Origin: an uncultured Sphingomonadales bacterium
Lineage (GTDB): Bacteria > Pseudomonadota > Alphaproteobacteria > Sphingomonadales > Sphingomonadaceae
Direction of reading: 5' to 3'
Length of the DNA stretch: 33,233 bases
Assembly (NCBI GenBank): GCA_903868245.1
Contig: CAIPUN010000113.1
Coordinates: forward strand, 1-33,233
Within the stretch, counting starts at the first letter, position 1; each line of letters opens with the position of its first letter. Shown in pieces: positions 28,239-33,233 of the stretch. A model generated the notes under the pieces. That model ran no database searches and was not told the DNA's origin. It saw nothing but the letters and a program-made list of their open reading frames with translations. Both the position numbers and the translations under genes were made by a program.

Positions 28239-28269
28239 ACTTTGTTGCTTCACGCGTTAATCAGATATC

Positions 28270-29139
28270 ATGACACATAAACCCGTTCGTAAAGCTGTTT
28301 TTCCTGTCGCTGGATTGGGAACCCGTTTCCTGCCCGCTACGAAAGCCATTCCCAAAGAAATGCTGCCGATTGTCGACAGCCCGCTCATCCAATATGCGGT
28401 GAATGAGGCGCGCGAGGCCGGCATAGAGCAGATGATTTTCGTCACCGGTCGCGGCAAAAGCGTCATTGAGGATCATTTCGACATCGCGTTTGAGCTTGAG
28501 CATACCATGACCTCACGTGGGAAAGACGTATCAGTTCTGGCGAATACACGGCTTAGTCCTGGTAATTGTGTATATGTTCGGCAGCAGGAGCCCTTGGGCC
28601 TTGGCCACGCCATCTGGTGCGCGCGCGATATCATTGGCGATGAGCCATTTGCCATCTTCCTGCCCGATGAATTTATGCATGGATCGCCGGGATGTATGAA
28701 GCAGATGGCTGATGCGTATCACCAGATTGGCGGGAACATTATCAGCGTGCTTGAAGTGCCGCCTAATGATGTATCAAGCTATGGTGTGATTGCGCCCGGC
28801 GCAGCGAGCGGCGCGGTGACCGAAGTATTGGGCTTAGTTGAAAAGCCAAAGGTTGAGGATGCGCCATCGAACTTAATCGTGTCTGGGCGCTATATCCTTC
28901 AGCCGGAGGTTATGCGCATACTTGAAGGACAGGAGAAAGGCGCAGGTGGCGAAATCCAGCTAACTGACGCCATGGCGCAGATGATTGGTAGGCAGCCCTT
29001 TAACGCCGTAACATTTAACGGCAACCGTTATGACTGCGGGTCAAAAGTGGGATATATTGAAGCAAATTTAGCACTAGCACTGCAGCGACCAGACATGGCA
29101 GAGCAGGTAAGAGCGATTGCATTGAATTTGCTGAAGTAA
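28270..29139 (+). CDS. galU: UTP--glucose-1-phosphate uridylyltransferase
   Basis: 289-aa ORF; KAVFPVAGLGTRFLPATKAIPKEMLPIVDSPLIQYAVNEA. Confidence 0.97.
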   Translation: MTHKPVRKAVFPVAGLGTRFLPATKAIPKEMLPIVDSPLIQYAVNEAREAGIEQMIFVTGRGKSVIEDHFDIAFELEHTMTSRGKDVSVLANTRLSPGNCVYVRQQEPLGLGHAIWCARDIIGDEPFAIFLPDEFMHGSPGCMKQMADAYHQIGGNIISVLEVPPNDVSSYGVIAPGAASGAVTEVLGLVEKPKVEDAPSNLIVSGRYILQPEVMRILEGQEKGAGGEIQLTDAMAQMIGRQPFNAVTFNGNRYDCGSKVGYIEANLALALQRPDMAEQVRAIALNLLK

Positions 29140-29161
29140 ATTGTTTCTGGAAGGATGTATT

Positions 29162-29488
29162 GTGGGACGGAATGTGCGTTTGGTATTGGCGATTGCGCCC
29201 ATGATCTTGTTGCAAGGGTGCGCCGCGTCCGTAGTCACAGGTGTTGTCACAGATGTTGTTGGGGCACCTGTGAAAATTGTGTCCAAGACCGCTGACATTC
29301 TTACTACCAGCCAGTCTGAATCTGATGAGAAACGTGGGCGCGAGATGCGCAAGCATGAAGAGAAGTTAGGAAAACTCTCCCGGCAGCTGAAAAAAGCTGA
29401 AAAGCGCTGCGCTGATGGCGACAGAGATGCCTGCAAAAAAGCCAGAAACATTCGCGATGAAATCGAGGATGAGCGGCGCGGCTTATAA
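29162..29488 (+). CDS. small predicted lipoprotein with charged C-terminal region
   Basis: GTG at 29162 preceded by GGAAGGA; signal with lipobox LLQGC; Lys/Glu/Arg-rich predicted coiled C-terminus. Confidence 0.7.
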   Translation: MGRNVRLVLAIAPMILLQGCAASVVTGVVTDVVGAPVKIVSKTADILTTSQSESDEKRGREMRKHEEKLGKLSRQLKKAEKRCADGDRDACKKARNIRDEIEDERRGL

Positions 29489-29537
29489 TTACGCCGCTTT
29501 TCCGCTAGCCTGTAAGAAGTATCGACAAACGGCTGAA

Positions 29538-29562
29538 GCGTAATCCGTTTTGCGGATTATGC
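29538..29562. other. intergenic hairpin
   Basis: GCGTAATCCG / CGGATTATGC (one G-T pair) with loop TTTTG; no following T-run. Confidence 0.45.
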
Positions 29563-29720
29563 GAGGCAAACTCTTTAACGTGACCGCTTCATCTACGCAG
29601 GGACATGCATTGGGCATCCAAAGGCAGTTTGTGAACCCTTAGCGCGGCTTGAAACTGACATTGTTGGGTTAATTTTAGGTCTCTACACCAACATTATTGC
29701 CAGCAAAGCGAGCCAACAAA

Positions 29721-29756
29721 AAACCCGCCGGAATTGCGTCCGGCGGGTTTTTGTTT
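29721..29756 (-). terminator. rho-independent (possibly bidirectional) terminator downstream of rpoC
   Basis: perfect 12-bp stem AAACCCGCCGGA/TCCGGCGGGTTT, 6-nt loop; A/T-runs on both sides so it can function on either strand. Confidence 0.88.
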
Positions 29757-29772
29757 GTCTTAAAAGCGAAGT

Positions 29773-33233
<3,461 letters not shown>

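Noticed and set aside
27618-28253. 211-aa minus-strand ORF antisense to msrA
   Set aside because: Shadow ORF over the confidently identified msrA; low-complexity, no recognisable motifs.
29559-29642. 27-codon ORF MRGKLFNVTASSTQGHALGIQRQFVNP between the lipoprotein gene and rpoC
   Set aside because: Starts inside a hairpin, lacks a Shine-Dalgarno, and this length is expected by chance.

Overview
The window looks like a chromosomal segment from an alphaproteobacterium, probably Sphingomonadales (inferred from gene content and style, not verified). It is dominated by ordinary, densely packed genes. In order: purA, an MFS transporter (-), a SAM methyltransferase, a DAACS-type dicarboxylate/glutamate symporter (-), a GDH180-type NAD-glutamate dehydrogenase, a 41-aa basic protein (-), an HD-domain protein (-), a LytS-like histidine kinase and LytTR regulator, tadA (-), rpmB, a phytase-like esterase (-), putA, a small membrane protein, a sorbosone/PQQ-type dehydrogenase, a DUF815-like ATPase (-), an acyl-CoA dehydrogenase (-), a Sua5/TsaC protein, an RND adaptor and permease, msrA, galU, a small lipoprotein, and the 3' part of rpoC (-), which runs off the right edge. 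I did not find a clear multi-gene novel system. The most unusual structures are non-coding or very small: (1) a ~263-bp intergenic element at 19601-19863 with perfect 31-bp terminal inverted repeats and two internal imperfect hairpins (predicted three-way junction), whose ends touch the stop codons of both convergent neighbours; (2) a 142-bp nested inverted-repeat element with a 14-bp tandem repeat at 9731-9872; (3) an unlisted 31-codon ORF at 12795-12890, 3 nt after the LytTR regulator and sharing a TTAA double stop with tadA; (4) several convergent gene pairs with overlapping stops and terminator-like hairpins encoded inside coding sequence.
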